64,000 nucleotides of DNA from Thermogemmata fonticola (GTDB taxonomy: Bacteria; Planctomycetota; Planctomycetia; Gemmatales; Gemmataceae), in NCBI RefSeq assembly GCF_013694095.1, contig NZ_JACEFB010000008.1, positions 124,001 through 188,000 of the forward strand. Direction: 5' to 3'. The position numbers and the translations under genes were made by a program. Of this stretch, positions 53,609-63,119 are shown piece after piece; the stretch's first letter is position 1, and every line of letters begins with the position of its first letter. The notes under the pieces were generated by a model. It worked only from the letters and a program-made list of their open reading frames with translations. It was not told the origin of the DNA and made no database searches.

Positions 53609-55851
53609 TCAGTTATCGGGCCGTTGTGAGACAGGGGGTGCGGAGTTAATCTGCTTCCCTTTTGAATTGCTCCAGCTTGCCTGGCCCAGGCGCAGGAGAA
53701 ATTCGCCCAAGGAGGTATCCCGGTAATGCATCCAGCGCTGGCAGGAGTGTCGATAGACCGGTTGGCGGACTTGGACCAGGCTCGCGGTGCGGACGGGACG
53801 TTGATTGTCGTGGAAAGCCAAGCATTGGGGATGCCAATCGAGGCCGAGAAATCGAGCAGCCGTCGGGTAGCGCTTTCCAGGTCCTCTACCACCGCTTCGT
53901 AGTCGATTTCGAGAAGGGGGACGGGGAGCACGGCCCGCCAATGGTCCATAAGCCGGTGATGATCGCGAATGCGGGCGGCGATGTCCTCCAGATCGCACGC
54001 CCAGCGGATTTGCTTGAAATTGGTCAGCCAGCAGGAGAGGGCCACATCGCGGTCATCGCGGCGGACGTGGATAAAGCGGGCCTTGGGAAAGAGGGTGGCC
54101 AGCCAGCCGAGCCAGAGATAGTTGTCGGGCATTTTATCCACGAGGCGTTCCGCCGAAGGATGCAAGCGGCGCAAGCGGGCCAGATGCTCCTTAGCAGCCT
54201 GCAAGGCCGCAGCCCGTGTCAGATGGGGCAGGCCCATGAGCGGGGCTTCCGACCGCCCCAGCCACTGCGGCAGCAGGTCGATGACTTCCTTGGTAATCGT
54301 CAATTCCCCCCCGCCGTAGACCTGCGGATGGCTCGCCAGAATCTGCTCGATGAGTGTCGTGCCGGAGCGGGGCAGCCCGATGATGAAGACAGGCACGGGC
54401 GTCTCCAATCCCCATCCTTGAGTGCAGGCGAACCATTCGGGGGAAAAACAACGGATCAGGAAATCGACGAAGGCGGAATGTTCTTCCCGCTGATAGGTTT
54501 TTCCTTGGCGCGTCCAGACGAGTCGGCGGCAGGCATTGCCCCGCGCTGCATGCTCCGCCGCCCGGACATATTCCCCGCGTGCATCGTACACGTGGGCCAG
54601 GCCATGATGGAGCAAAGCGCGCCGCCAGTCCGAAAGGTGTTCGCGGGCCAAGAGGGCTTCCATAGCCGCCACATCTTCCGGCGGGAGGCGATCCCGTAAT
54701 AGCGTGGCCAGGACGCTCCAGGCACCGGCATGTTCCGGATCGTGCTGAAGGGCGGCGCGGTAGTCGGCCCGTGCTCGTTCGAGTTGGCCCAACTCGGCGT
54801 ACGCCGCCGCCCGGCTGACCAGCGTTTCGGCGTCAGTAGGCCGCAACCGCAAGGCGGCATCGAAATGCTCCAGCGCGTCGGCGAAATCGCCTTGTTCCAG
54901 GAGCACAGACCCCAAACCCTGCAAGGCTTCGACATGGTCCGGTTTGAGGGCCAGGGCTTTGCGATAATGCTCGGCAGCAGCGGCGTAGTTCTCCTGTTCC
55001 GCCAGGGCGCTCGCCCAGAAGGTCTCAAAGCGGGGGGAGGTGGGGTCCAACTCCACAGCGCGGGCATAACAGGCGATGGCCTGGGCCAGATGGCCTTGCT
55101 GTTGCAGGGCCTGGCCGAGATTGCCGTGAATCATAGCCACATCCGGCCGCAGAGCCAGGGCCTGGCGGTAGCAGTGGATTGCTTCCTCCAGCTTATCCTG
55201 GGCACGCAGGGCATTGCCGAGGTTGCTCCACGCTTCGGCCAGTTGGGGGTTGGCCTCCACCGCCTGGCGGAGATAGTGTTCCGCCTCCTCTTTGGCTCCC
55301 GCCTCCAGCAAGGCCTGGCCAAGATTGCTCAGGGCCAAGGGCAGGCGCGGGTCCGCCTCCACCGCCCGGCGGAAGGCCTCCAGGGCTTCTGGGGTACGCC
55401 CTTGTTCGCGCAGCACCGTGCCCAGATTGTTCCAGGCCAGGGCGAAGTCCGGCCGCACTTCCAGAGCGCGGCGGAAGGCCGCTTCCGCTTCGGTCCTGTT
55501 GCCCGCGGCTTGCCAGGCTAAGCCAAGATGGTTGTACCCTTCCGCCAGGGTGGGATCGAGATGCACCGCCCGCTGGGCTGCTTGCAATGCTGTGGTCAGA
55601 TCGCCGCCGAGACGCGCTGCTTCCGACCAGTTGCTGAACACAACGGCCGATTGGGGCCGGCATTCGGCAGCGCGGGCCAGCCAGCGCATGGCTTGGCTGT
55701 AATCCCCCCGCTGATAGGCCAGCACGCCTAAGAGATGCAGAGCCTCCCCCTGCGCCGGCTCCTCGTCTAGGATGCGCCGGTAGAGCAGCTCCGCTTCATC
55801 CCACTGTCCTTGACGATGCAATGTCAGGGCACGATCCAGCAGTGTGTTCAT
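53609..55851 (-). pseudogene. TPR-repeat sulfotransferase with a single-base frame break
   Basis: From the ATG at 55851 about 12 TPR units fill the first ~430 residues (NTLLDRALTLHRQGQWDEAE, LHLLGVLAYQRGDYSQAMRW and so on). A sulfotransferase domain follows with its PAPS-binding loop VFIIGLPRSGTTLIEQIL and KARFIHVRRDDRDVALSCW. Near 53850 the frame shifts: codons read RRLLDFSASIG, but one inserted base gives RRLLDFLGLDWHPQC and the normal family end (YRDTSLGEFLLRLGQ), with a stop at 53609. The uncorrected frame continues to 53377 with unrelated residues. Either the gene is broken or a base is missing from the assembly. The neighbour 7 bases upstream is the giant Gly-rich protein. Confidence 0.88.
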
Positions 55852-55858
55852 CCTGATC

Positions 55859-58800
55859 TCACACCCCGGCGACGGAAATGCCATTGAGGACGAGAACGAA
55901 GGTATTGAACCCATCCTGCAGCGTGCCCGTCAAGGGATCGAGGATGCGGAGCTGTAAGCCGGGGCTAGCCGTCTGGATTCCGAGCAACAGGCGGTCATGG
56001 CCATCGAGGTTGACATCCACGCTGCCCACGCCGAAGGTTTGCACCCCCGTGGCAGCGGTGTAGCTAGCGATGACTGTACCGGCCGAATCATAGACCCGGA
56101 CCTGGACGGTGTTCCCCACCTGGTAAGCCGCGCCGAACTCCTTGATCCCGTTGCCATCCGTGTCCACCGTGAAGACCTGCGTCGCTTGCGGCGGCGTGGT
56201 GAAGGGGACCAGGGTCGAGCCAAACTGGACAAGGTTCCCCGCGACGAACTGGTACACTTTGATCCGGCCCGCTCCGGAACCTCGGCCGACCACGATCTCG
56301 GCGGCGGCACTTCCGGTGATATTTCCCGCTGCGACGGTCACGCCTCCTGCATAATTATTCCCAAACGGGCGGATGATGGGAGCCAATAGAGCACCGGTGC
56401 GATCATACACTCCGACACGGGCTACGGCTCCCGGAAGGATCACCGGCGGTCCACTGGGGCTGCCCGTTGTGTTGCGGCCGATCGTCGCACCGGGCAAGGT
56501 CGAACCGGCTGTAGTGCCCACGATGATGTCCGCGAAACCGTCATTGTTGACGTCACCCGCCGCCACCGTCAGGCCCCCTTTGTAGCTGCCCAGGACCTTG
56601 ATGTTGGCAATCGCAGGATTGGTCAAGCCCGTGGCTGGCGTGAGGAAGGTCGGCCAGGTACTGGGATCATTGAAATTGACCCCTGGCGTGATGACCGCCC
56701 CGCCGTCATAGACCCGGACACGGCCGTTGAAGGGACCCCGTGTCGCCACGATGACATCCTTGAGACCGTCCCCATTCACATCCGCCACCGCCACGCTGTA
56801 AACTCCGCGGTAGCCAGCTCCAAACGGCCGGAAATACTGGAGCACCGTACGCGTGCTGGGATTAATGATCCGGACAAACCCATTACCTGTGGAGGTCACC
56901 ACAAACGGGACAGGAAGCAGTCCGCCCGGACTGGCCCCTTCGATCGCCCCAATGTCCGGCGCACCTCCAAAGGCCCGCGGGAAGCCGACACCCCGTTGAT
57001 CCGTCCCTAGACTATCGGGGTTGGAACCCGCATTGTAGGCCACACTGCTGCCGAGGAAGGGATAGTATTTCGTACCATTGCTCGCTGTGGTCAAGGTCGC
57101 CCCTTGATTGATGGCCAGACTGCTGACTCCCACAATGTTGAAATTCACGCCATTGATGAAGGGGTGTCCCGCGTTCGTCTGGATCAGGTTGTGATTGCCA
57201 GCAATAGCCACACCAGCGTGGGTCAGATCGGCCTGTGGCGTCAGTGTGCTGCTGTTATTGGAGATCAAGGTGCTGATCAGTTGCAGGTCGCCGGCGTTGT
57301 AGATGCCGCCGCCTTCATCGAAGGCGATGTTGAAGGAAACCGTGGTATTGTGGACGTCGGCCACCGCCGTGGAGGCGATGTAAACTCCGCCGCCGTGAGA
57401 GGCGCCGACGATGGTGCTGGAGGAACCGCCAGCCCGTGCGACGTTGCCCCCCACGGTCGAGTTGGACAGGAGGGTATAGTCATTGGCCAGGTACACGCCG
57501 CCGCCGAGGACATCACCGCCTGTTCCCGGCAATCCTCCGCCCGTACCGCCGGTGCCACCGGCTCCGCCGCCGTTGAAGGCCAGGGTGTTCTGAGTAATGC
57601 TACTGCTGCGGATCAGGACATTGGCGGTACCCGCTGCGACGTAGAGGCCGCCGCCAGCTCGCACTCCACCAGCGCCGCCGTTGCCACCGATTCCTCCTGT
57701 CCCCGCTCCTGGGGCCCCGCCGCCTCCCCCAGCTCCCGAGCCAGCACTATTGCCGGCGCTGTTTCCCTCAATGCTGACGGTCTGCAAGGTGATGTCCCCG
57801 TCGAGGGTATACAATCCGCCGCCCTGGGCATTCCCGCCGCTGCCGCCCTGGCCGCCATTGCCCGGATTGGTCGTTGCTCCACCGGCTCCGCCGACTCCAC
57901 CCGCTCCACCATTGCCGGAGTTCACGGCGTTGCTCCGGAGGGTCGCGGATTGAATGAGCAGGGTTCCGCCTTCAAAGTACACGCCGCCGCCTTGGCCATC
58001 GCCCCCTGCTCCGCCCGCTCCGCCGTTGCCGGAGTTCGAACCAGCGGTGCCCCCGGCGCTGCCGTTCCCGCCGTTGCCGCCTGTAGCGGTGTTATTCTGA
58101 ATCAAAGCCTGACCGGTGATGGTTTGAGTAACCGCAGACGAGCTGAGGAAAACTCCTCCGCCAGCCGCCCAGCCACCGCCGCCGCCATCCCCACCTATCC
58201 CACCGAAACTGAGAGGACCAGAGGCCGTTCCTCCGGTGCCGCCATTGCCTCCCGTACCAGCGGTTGCCCTGTTGTTTTCAACCCGACTGCTGCCTTGCAG
58301 GACCAGAGACACTCCGCCGTCCAAGTAAAGGCCAGCGCCCAAAGCCCATCCACCCGTTCCTCCTGCACCTCCCGCGCCCCCATTAGCATTAGCGACCGTG
58401 CCGTTGCCTCCCGCTCCGCCATTCCCGCCATTGCCGGCTTGCACCTGGTTGTCGCTGATGACGGCGCTGCGGTCGAGCGTCATCGTTACCGATCCAGCCG
58501 CCACGTAGATGCCGCCGCCGTAGGCATGGCCGCCATCGCCCCCAGCACCACCGGTCCCAGCGGTGAGGCCGCTCGTTGCCGCCGTGGAACCAACGGCCCC
58601 ATTCCCGCCACTGCCAGCGCGAGCCGTGTTGTTGTTGATGCGCGAGGAACGATCCACGGTCACGCTGCCATTGCCAGCGTAGATACCCCCTCCGAAGGCA
58701 TCGCCTCCCGCGCCGCCTGATCCGCCGGTCCCTGTCGCATTGCCGCCGCGTCCCGCTTCCGCCAGGTTGTTGTTCACCCCCGAGTTGTCATCCACCGTTA

Positions 58801-60925
58801 CGTTGCCGGCGCCAACATAAATACCGCCGCCGCGGGCCTCACCCCCCGCCGGACCATTCGGACCATTGGGGCTGTCCTGGCCGATAGCTTGATTGTCGAT
58901 CACAAACGAACGGGCACGGACAGTCACATCCCCTGCGCTGACGTAGATGCCCCCGCCGTAGGCGTTGCTGCCGGAGGCGCTCAGTCCGCCGCTTCCCCCA
59001 CCGGCTGCCCCGGTATTGCCCGTCGCCACGTTGCTTTGCACATACCCGCCGTTGTCGATCAATACATCCCCGTTGCTCACATAGATTCCGCCGCCGCGAG
59101 CATCGCCCGAAAAGCCAGCATTACTTCCTGTTCCGCCAATGCCACCCCGATCGGCAAACGCTATGTTGCTCACAATCCGCGAAGTAATGCCGATCAAAGT
59201 GCTAGTGCTGCCAACCACCGTGACATTCCCTGTGCCGACATACACGCCGCCGCCGTAGGCAACTCCGCCGATTCCTCCGGCCCCACCCGTTGCACCCGTT
59301 CCGCCCGGATTCCCTCCATTGCCCCCCGGTCCAGCATTGGCTTCGTTGTTCCGCACAATCGTATTGTTCCGGATCGTCACACTCCCCGCCGGCACATATA
59401 GTCCGCCGCCATAAGCACTCCCGCCATTGCCACCGGCACCACCATCACCCGATGATCCCCCACTGCCGGCGTTTCCGTTTCCGCCGCGGCCGCCAGAGCC
59501 GCCACGAGCGGCATTGCTCACGACCAAAGCGGAGCTTTCCAGCAAAATACTACCACTGGCGGTAAAGAGGCCGCCGCCCCGGGCCACGCCGGCATTTCCC
59601 CCCGCTCCACCCGCCCCGCCAGTACCCGAAGATGCTCCTCCTGCATTCCCGCCAGCTCCACCATTTCCCGCGGAGGCGACGTTAGTATTCGCATAAGCCG
59701 TTCCGCTCAAGGTAATGTCGCCGCTCGCCCAAATGGCACCGCCTCCGGCATTTCCTCCGATTCCGCCTACCCCACCGGCTCCGCCAGCTCCCAGCAGCGT
59801 GCCGCCGCCATTGCCGCCGTTGCCACCCGCTGCCGCAAAGGCACCATTGTTCTCCACCGAGGAAAACGACTCCACCCGCACACTTCCCGCTGCCGCATAA
59901 ATCCCACCACCGGCTGCGGAACCGCCGTTGCCTCCCGCCCCCCCGTGGCCGCCACTTCCTGGAACTGAGACACTTCCCCCCGCTCCGCCATTCCCTCCCA
60001 GCCCCGCCGTCGCGGCATTGCTCAAGACCAAAGAAAATTGCCGGACAATGACATCCCCGGAAGCCGCATAGATGCCTCCCCCAAACGCCGAACCGCCATT
60101 ACCTCCCGCCCCGCCATTGCCCGCCGTGCTGCCCGTATATCCCGCTCCACCATTTCCCCCCGCACCGCCCACAGCCCGGTTGTTCAAGATCTGCGAACTG
60201 TGAATGAGCACCGTGCCCGCCGACGAATAGATACCGCCTCCCAAAGCATTGCGGCCATTCCCTCCCGCTTGGCCATTCGGCGACGCCGACGTTCCCGCTG
60301 TGCCTGCTGCTCCTGCCGCCCCAAGGGCACTATTGCTGGCCACTACAGCATTCGTAAACGACACCGTTCCCCCATCATTGAGCACCCCTCCGCCCCAAGC
60401 ATCGGTATCTCCCGGACTTACCGCCGCCGTGCCGTTATCAACCGCCCTTCCCCCGATGATCTCAACATTGTTGAAACGCACGATCACATTAGGACCCAAG
60501 ATATGAAAAACCCGGTCTTGAACGGTTTGCTGAATCGTCGCTCGAACCGGTCCCAGCCCAATGATGGTGATCGTCTTCGTACCCGCCAGAAATCCCACAT
60601 TCCGAATGTCCAGATCGCCATCGATGTTATCGTTGTCCTGACCCGTGGTATTTGCCCGTGTCAGTTGATAGAGTGCCCCGATTTGCAACTGAATCGTGTC
60701 CGTCGGGTCCGAACTGGTGTTAGCTTGCTGAATCGCCCAGCGCAAGCTGTTGACCGTGCCGTCCGATGCGGAAGGATCAGCGGTGAACACCGCAGGGGCC
60801 TGTCGGGATTCCAGCCATTCCAAACGGAGCACGCTTTCGAGCGCTGGGCTGCGGCGAATGGGGCGAACCGGTTGCATCCAACGTGTGACGGACTTCAGCC
60901 AACGGGACGGGATACGTCGGGTCAT
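55859..60925 (-). CDS. Giant exported Gly-rich beta-helix protein with FG-GAP C-terminus
   Basis: 1688 residues from the ATG at 60925 (GAGGAG upstream). The N-terminus is Arg-rich and has LEWLESRQAP at 35-44, the same type of motif as LELLEDRVVP in the 9.7-kb protein. Residues ~45-170 resemble the entry of polymorphic outer-membrane/parallel beta-helix proteins (VNSLRWAIQQANTSSDPTDT). Then comes about 1100 residues of repeats with GGNGGAGG runs and a recurring GGGIY-x-A-x-G-x-V strand, then FG-GAP-like units (ADVNGDGLKDVIVA, AAGDVNNDGFADIIVGT, DVNLDGHDRLLLG). Cell-surface structural or adhesive role is inferred. It precedes the sulfotransferase with a gap of seven bases. Confidence 0.85.
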   Translation of the reverse strand: MTRRIPSRWLKSVTRWMQPVRPIRRSPALESVLRLEWLESRQAPAVFTADPSASDGTVNSLRWAIQQANTSSDPTDTIQLQIGALYQLTRANTTGQDNDNIDGDLDIRNVGFLAGTKTITIIGLGPVRATIQQTVQDRVFHILGPNVIVRFNNVEIIGGRAVDNGTAAVSPGDTDAWGGGVLNDGGTVSFTNAVVASNSALGAAGAAGTAGTSASPNGQAGGNGRNALGGGIYSSAGTVLIHSSQILNNRAVGGAGGNGGAGYTGSTAGNGGAGGNGGSAFGGGIYAASGDVIVRQFSLVLSNAATAGLGGNGGAGGSVSVPGSGGHGGAGGNGGSAAGGGIYAAAGSVRVESFSSVENNGAFAAAGGNGGNGGGTLLGAGGAGGVGGIGGNAGGGAIWASGDITLSGTAYANTNVASAGNGGAGGNAGGASSGTGGAGGAGGNAGVARGGGLFTASGSILLESSALVVSNAARGGSGGRGGNGNAGSGGSSGDGGAGGNGGSAYGGGLYVPAGSVTIRNNTIVRNNEANAGPGGNGGNPGGTGATGGAGGIGGVAYGGGVYVGTGNVTVVGSTSTLIGITSRIVSNIAFADRGGIGGTGSNAGFSGDARGGGIYVSNGDVLIDNGGYVQSNVATGNTGAAGGGSGGLSASGSNAYGGGIYVSAGDVTVRARSFVIDNQAIGQDSPNGPNGPAGGEARGGGIYVGAGNVTVDDNSGVNNNLAEAGRGGNATGTGGSGGAGGDAFGGGIYAGNGSVTVDRSSRINNNTARAGSGGNGAVGSTAATSGLTAGTGGAGGDGGHAYGGGIYVAAGSVTMTLDRSAVISDNQVQAGNGGNGGAGGNGTVANANGGAGGAGGTGGWALGAGLYLDGGVSLVLQGSSRVENNRATAGTGGNGGTGGTASGPLSFGGIGGDGGGGGWAAGGGVFLSSSAVTQTITGQALIQNNTATGGNGGNGSAGGTAGSNSGNGGAGGAGGDGQGGGVYFEGGTLLIQSATLRSNAVNSGNGGAGGVGGAGGATTNPGNGGQGGSGGNAQGGGLYTLDGDITLQTVSIEGNSAGNSAGSGAGGGGGAPGAGTGGIGGNGGAGGVRAGGGLYVAAGTANVLIRSSSITQNTLAFNGGGAGGTGGTGGGLPGTGGDVLGGGVYLANDYTLLSNSTVGGNVARAGGSSSTIVGASHGGGVYIASTAVADVHNTTVSFNIAFDEGGGIYNAGDLQLISTLISNNSSTLTPQADLTHAGVAIAGNHNLIQTNAGHPFINGVNFNIVGVSSLAINQGATLTTASNGTKYYPFLGSSVAYNAGSNPDSLGTDQRGVGFPRAFGGAPDIGAIEGASPGGLLPVPFVVTSTGNGFVRIINPSTRTVLQYFRPFGAGYRGVYSVAVADVNGDGLKDVIVATRGPFNGRVRVYDGGAVITPGVNFNDPSTWPTFLTPATGLTNPAIANIKVLGSYKGGLTVAAGDVNNDGFADIIVGTTAGSTLPGATIGRNTTGSPSGPPVILPGAVARVGVYDRTGALLAPIIRPFGNNYAGGVTVAAGNITGSAAAEIVVGRGSGAGRIKVYQFVAGNLVQFGSTLVPFTTPPQATQVFTVDTDGNGIKEFGAAYQVGNTVQVRVYDSAGTVIASYTAATGVQTFGVGSVDVNLDGHDRLLLGIQTASPGLQLRILDPLTGTLQDGFNTFVLVLNGISVAGV

Positions 60926-60960
60926 GGTGCCAACTCCTCGGTGTGTCACTAACGTTGTTG

Positions 60961-60991
60961 AGGGGGTAGAGTTTCCCAACTGCAACCCCCT
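60961..60991 (-). promoter_or_regulatory. Hairpin in the leader of the giant Gly-rich gene
   Basis: AGGGGGT at 60961-60967 pairs with ACCCCCT at 60985-60991, with an inner AGTT/AACT stem. It lies about 35 bases before the start codon and could affect translation or RNA stability. Confidence 0.4.
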
Positions 60992-61047
60992 AGTCCCCGT
61001 CACATCCCAAACGAGACCAGAGGGAAAGCACAGAACTCCATTTGTGA

Positions 61048-61076
61048 AGTATAACCCCTGTTGATCCTGATGAAAG
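61048..61076 (-). promoter_or_regulatory. Possible promoter of the giant Gly-rich gene
   Basis: On the minus strand, TATACT (plus bases 61048-61053) lies 17 bases after CTTTCA (plus bases 61071-61076). The -10 is good, the -35 weak. Confidence 0.4.
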
Positions 61077-61194
61077 AGGAAATCTAGAAAAAATAGATCG
61101 GCCAATCTGACCCCTCAACTTGACTTATCCTTATCCCTGCTTTCCTCTGAATTCTCCCTATCGGAATAACACTCTGGACTGGAGGCGGTTTCCA

Positions 61195-61228
61195 TAAAAA
61201 AATAACAGGGGTTGCACGTCCACCCCTG
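61195..61228 (-). terminator. Intrinsic terminator of the BBP7 gene
   Basis: Read on the minus strand, CAGGGGT and ACCCCTG (plus 61206-61212 and 61222-61228) form a seven-pair stem with a nine-base loop, followed by TTATTTTTTT. It stands about 40 bases after the BBP7 stop codon. Confidence 0.82.
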
Positions 61229-61270
61229 CCTGGCTTCTCACCGAAACTCCATCCTTCATTCCAAATCCAT

Positions 61271-62707
61271 TCAGTAATACAATTCCAGAGCAAAGTTAAT
61301 CCCTTGCAGCCACACGCTTTCGCTCTTGAAGGTCACTGCCGGGAAAGCCCCGGGATTGCTGATGCCAAAGTTGGTATCCGTCGGCACCAAAGCGGGATTG
61401 ACACGCCGGTCGATGCTGCTCGTGGGGCGGATGACATTATTCCAGTAGAGGGCGGAATACCCTGCGTGCAGCCGCACATACCGGGTGGGCAGGAAGACCA
61501 TGCTCACCCCCAACTCCGGGATGACGCCGAACTCCGAGCGCTTGTGCACACCGATGTTCGAGGATTGGGCCAGAATACCACCCACCTCCGCGAAGCGCCC
61601 GACGGTGGTGTCCGCCACCGATATGCCTTCAATCTTCAAAGTTTGCTGGGTGACGCCCAACGCTACCTTGTAGTAACCCTGGAACGCCAGCCAATCATAC
61701 CCCGACTGCCAGCGGAAGCGCCCCCCCAAATTCACACCGTTGAACTGGTTCATCGTCTTGAAGCGATCGAAATCGGTCACCGTATCGGGAGCACTAATCG
61801 TGGCACCGGCGAAGGTAATACTGCCTCCCGTCGGTTGCAAAAAGTCGAAGATCCGCAAGTCTTCCTCCAACTGCATCCGGCGATAACCCAGCAACCAATC
61901 CACATCCAAATACGGCGTTAACTTGACATTATAACGGGCATGGGTCTCATAACCGAATAATTGCTGCCGAGCATCAATCCTTGTATATCCGACAATATCG
62001 TTGGGTGTCGAAGTCCGGTAAGACCCCTCGGAATTGGTGAGGGTATCGAAGACAGGCCGGGCGATGAACGGCGCACCGTTGGCATCGGAAGATACCGTAT
62101 AGCGTGTGTGTTGCGGCCAGAAGACAAATCCGCGGAACTCTACATACAAGCGATCATTGAGATTCACACCCAACTCAGCCGTCATACCATGGAGATTGCC
62201 AAAGCGGAACTGTTCATCCCCATAGAGAATGCGGGTGCCCGGCTGCCCCAAGGCTCCCGGTCGCAAGTCCGCTACGTCTCCTTGCGTCACCAGGGGAGTG
62301 GCCAGCTTCGGCCGCGTCAGCCAGCCCATCAGATAGCCCCCCGATATCCACACCGTCTCGGTCCCGAACGAGGACGGCGGATCCATCACTGCGGAGGACA
62401 GAGTCGCAAATGGTGACGCCATCATGCCACCATAGACGCCGTTGGGTAGCATTCCTGGAGCCGGTGCTGGCGCTGTGTCTTTGGCTCCGTTGACAGCCGG
62501 TTGTCCCACGGGAGCATCCCCCGCCATCCGCAGGGGTGCTGGCTCCGGCACCGCCGCTGTCGGAGTCACGGCGCTTGGAGCGACACCGCCTATCCCGCCT
62601 CCAGGCCGTACCACTGCATACCCAGGCTGGCCCGGCTGTGCGTACACCCATCCCCCACACGCCAGCATCGCCAGCCCCCACCCCATGGCTAAGACTTTGC
62701 GCATCAT
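61271..62707 (-). CDS. BBP7-family outer-membrane beta-barrel protein
   Basis: 478 residues from the ATG at 62707 (a second ATG at 62704). Signal peptide RKVLAMGWGLAMLACGGWVYA. A Pro/Gly/Ala-rich linker of ~90 residues precedes the barrel, which opens with ETVWISGGYLMGWLTRPKLA and PLVTQG, the signature of BBP7 proteins. Aromatic strand ends recur (LYVEFRGFVFWPQHTRY, AFQGYYKVALGVTQQTLKI, YVRLHAGYSALYWNNVIRP) and the last residue pair is aromatic (LELYY), as in barrel proteins. Terminated by the hairpin at 61195-61228. Confidence 0.9.
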   Translation of the reverse strand: MMRKVLAMGWGLAMLACGGWVYAQPGQPGYAVVRPGGGIGGVAPSAVTPTAAVPEPAPLRMAGDAPVGQPAVNGAKDTAPAPAPGMLPNGVYGGMMASPFATLSSAVMDPPSSFGTETVWISGGYLMGWLTRPKLATPLVTQGDVADLRPGALGQPGTRILYGDEQFRFGNLHGMTAELGVNLNDRLYVEFRGFVFWPQHTRYTVSSDANGAPFIARPVFDTLTNSEGSYRTSTPNDIVGYTRIDARQQLFGYETHARYNVKLTPYLDVDWLLGYRRMQLEEDLRIFDFLQPTGGSITFAGATISAPDTVTDFDRFKTMNQFNGVNLGGRFRWQSGYDWLAFQGYYKVALGVTQQTLKIEGISVADTTVGRFAEVGGILAQSSNIGVHKRSEFGVIPELGVSMVFLPTRYVRLHAGYSALYWNNVIRPTSSIDRRVNPALVPTDTNFGISNPGAFPAVTFKSESVWLQGINFALELYY

Positions 62708-63119
62708 CGTCCCACCTGCTGGTCCGAGTTTCCCCATAAGGACTACGCTTCCGGGCAGTCTCTACCCTCTTATCGGCACGAAATGCCTCAAAATGGAGCG
62801 ATTTTAGCGAAAAATACTGCTTCAACGACTATGCCGCTCGACTCGCCTGCCCTGACTGTTCGCTAATTTCCCCTTCCTCGGCACCCTATCCACTTCCCGA
62901 ACTCGACACACTCTCCGCCGCTGACCCTAAACTCTGACCTCAACTCCGAGCGTGCATTGATCCTCTCTACAATCCTGTCACTGGTTCTGGAAATAGAATC
63001 CATGACACATAGCAGATGGCTCATAACTTTTCCTCTGGAATGGGAAAAGCTATGAGCCATCGAAGAGACGATGTTGGAGAATCTAGAGAACGGATATGAA
63101 CCCCGTCACATAACAGATA
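62708..63119. other. Intergenic region between the Ig-repeat gene and BBP7
   Basis: About 410 bases without a gene. It holds a 19-pair hairpin at 63015-63061. The T/A-rich stretch near 62790-62820 may contain the BBP7 promoter. Confidence 0.5.
63015..63061 (-). terminator. Long hairpin after the Ig-repeat gene
   Basis: Plus bases 63015-63033 (GATGGCTCATAACTTTTCC) pair with 63043-63061 with one mismatch; the loop is nine bases. It is about 60 bases after the Ig-gene stop. There is no T-run after it, so it could equally stabilise the 3' end. Confidence 0.6.

Noticed and set aside
57104-58720. Plus-strand frame of 538 codons opposite the Gly-rich repeats
   Set aside because: Antisense image of the GGNGGAGG repeats (Ala/Ser/Pro-rich); no start site and no family content.
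57500-60300. Regular repeats that look at first like a CRISPR array
   Set aside because: The repeats are codon-phased Gly-rich units inside one reading frame, with no constant repeat/spacer sizes and no cas genes nearby.
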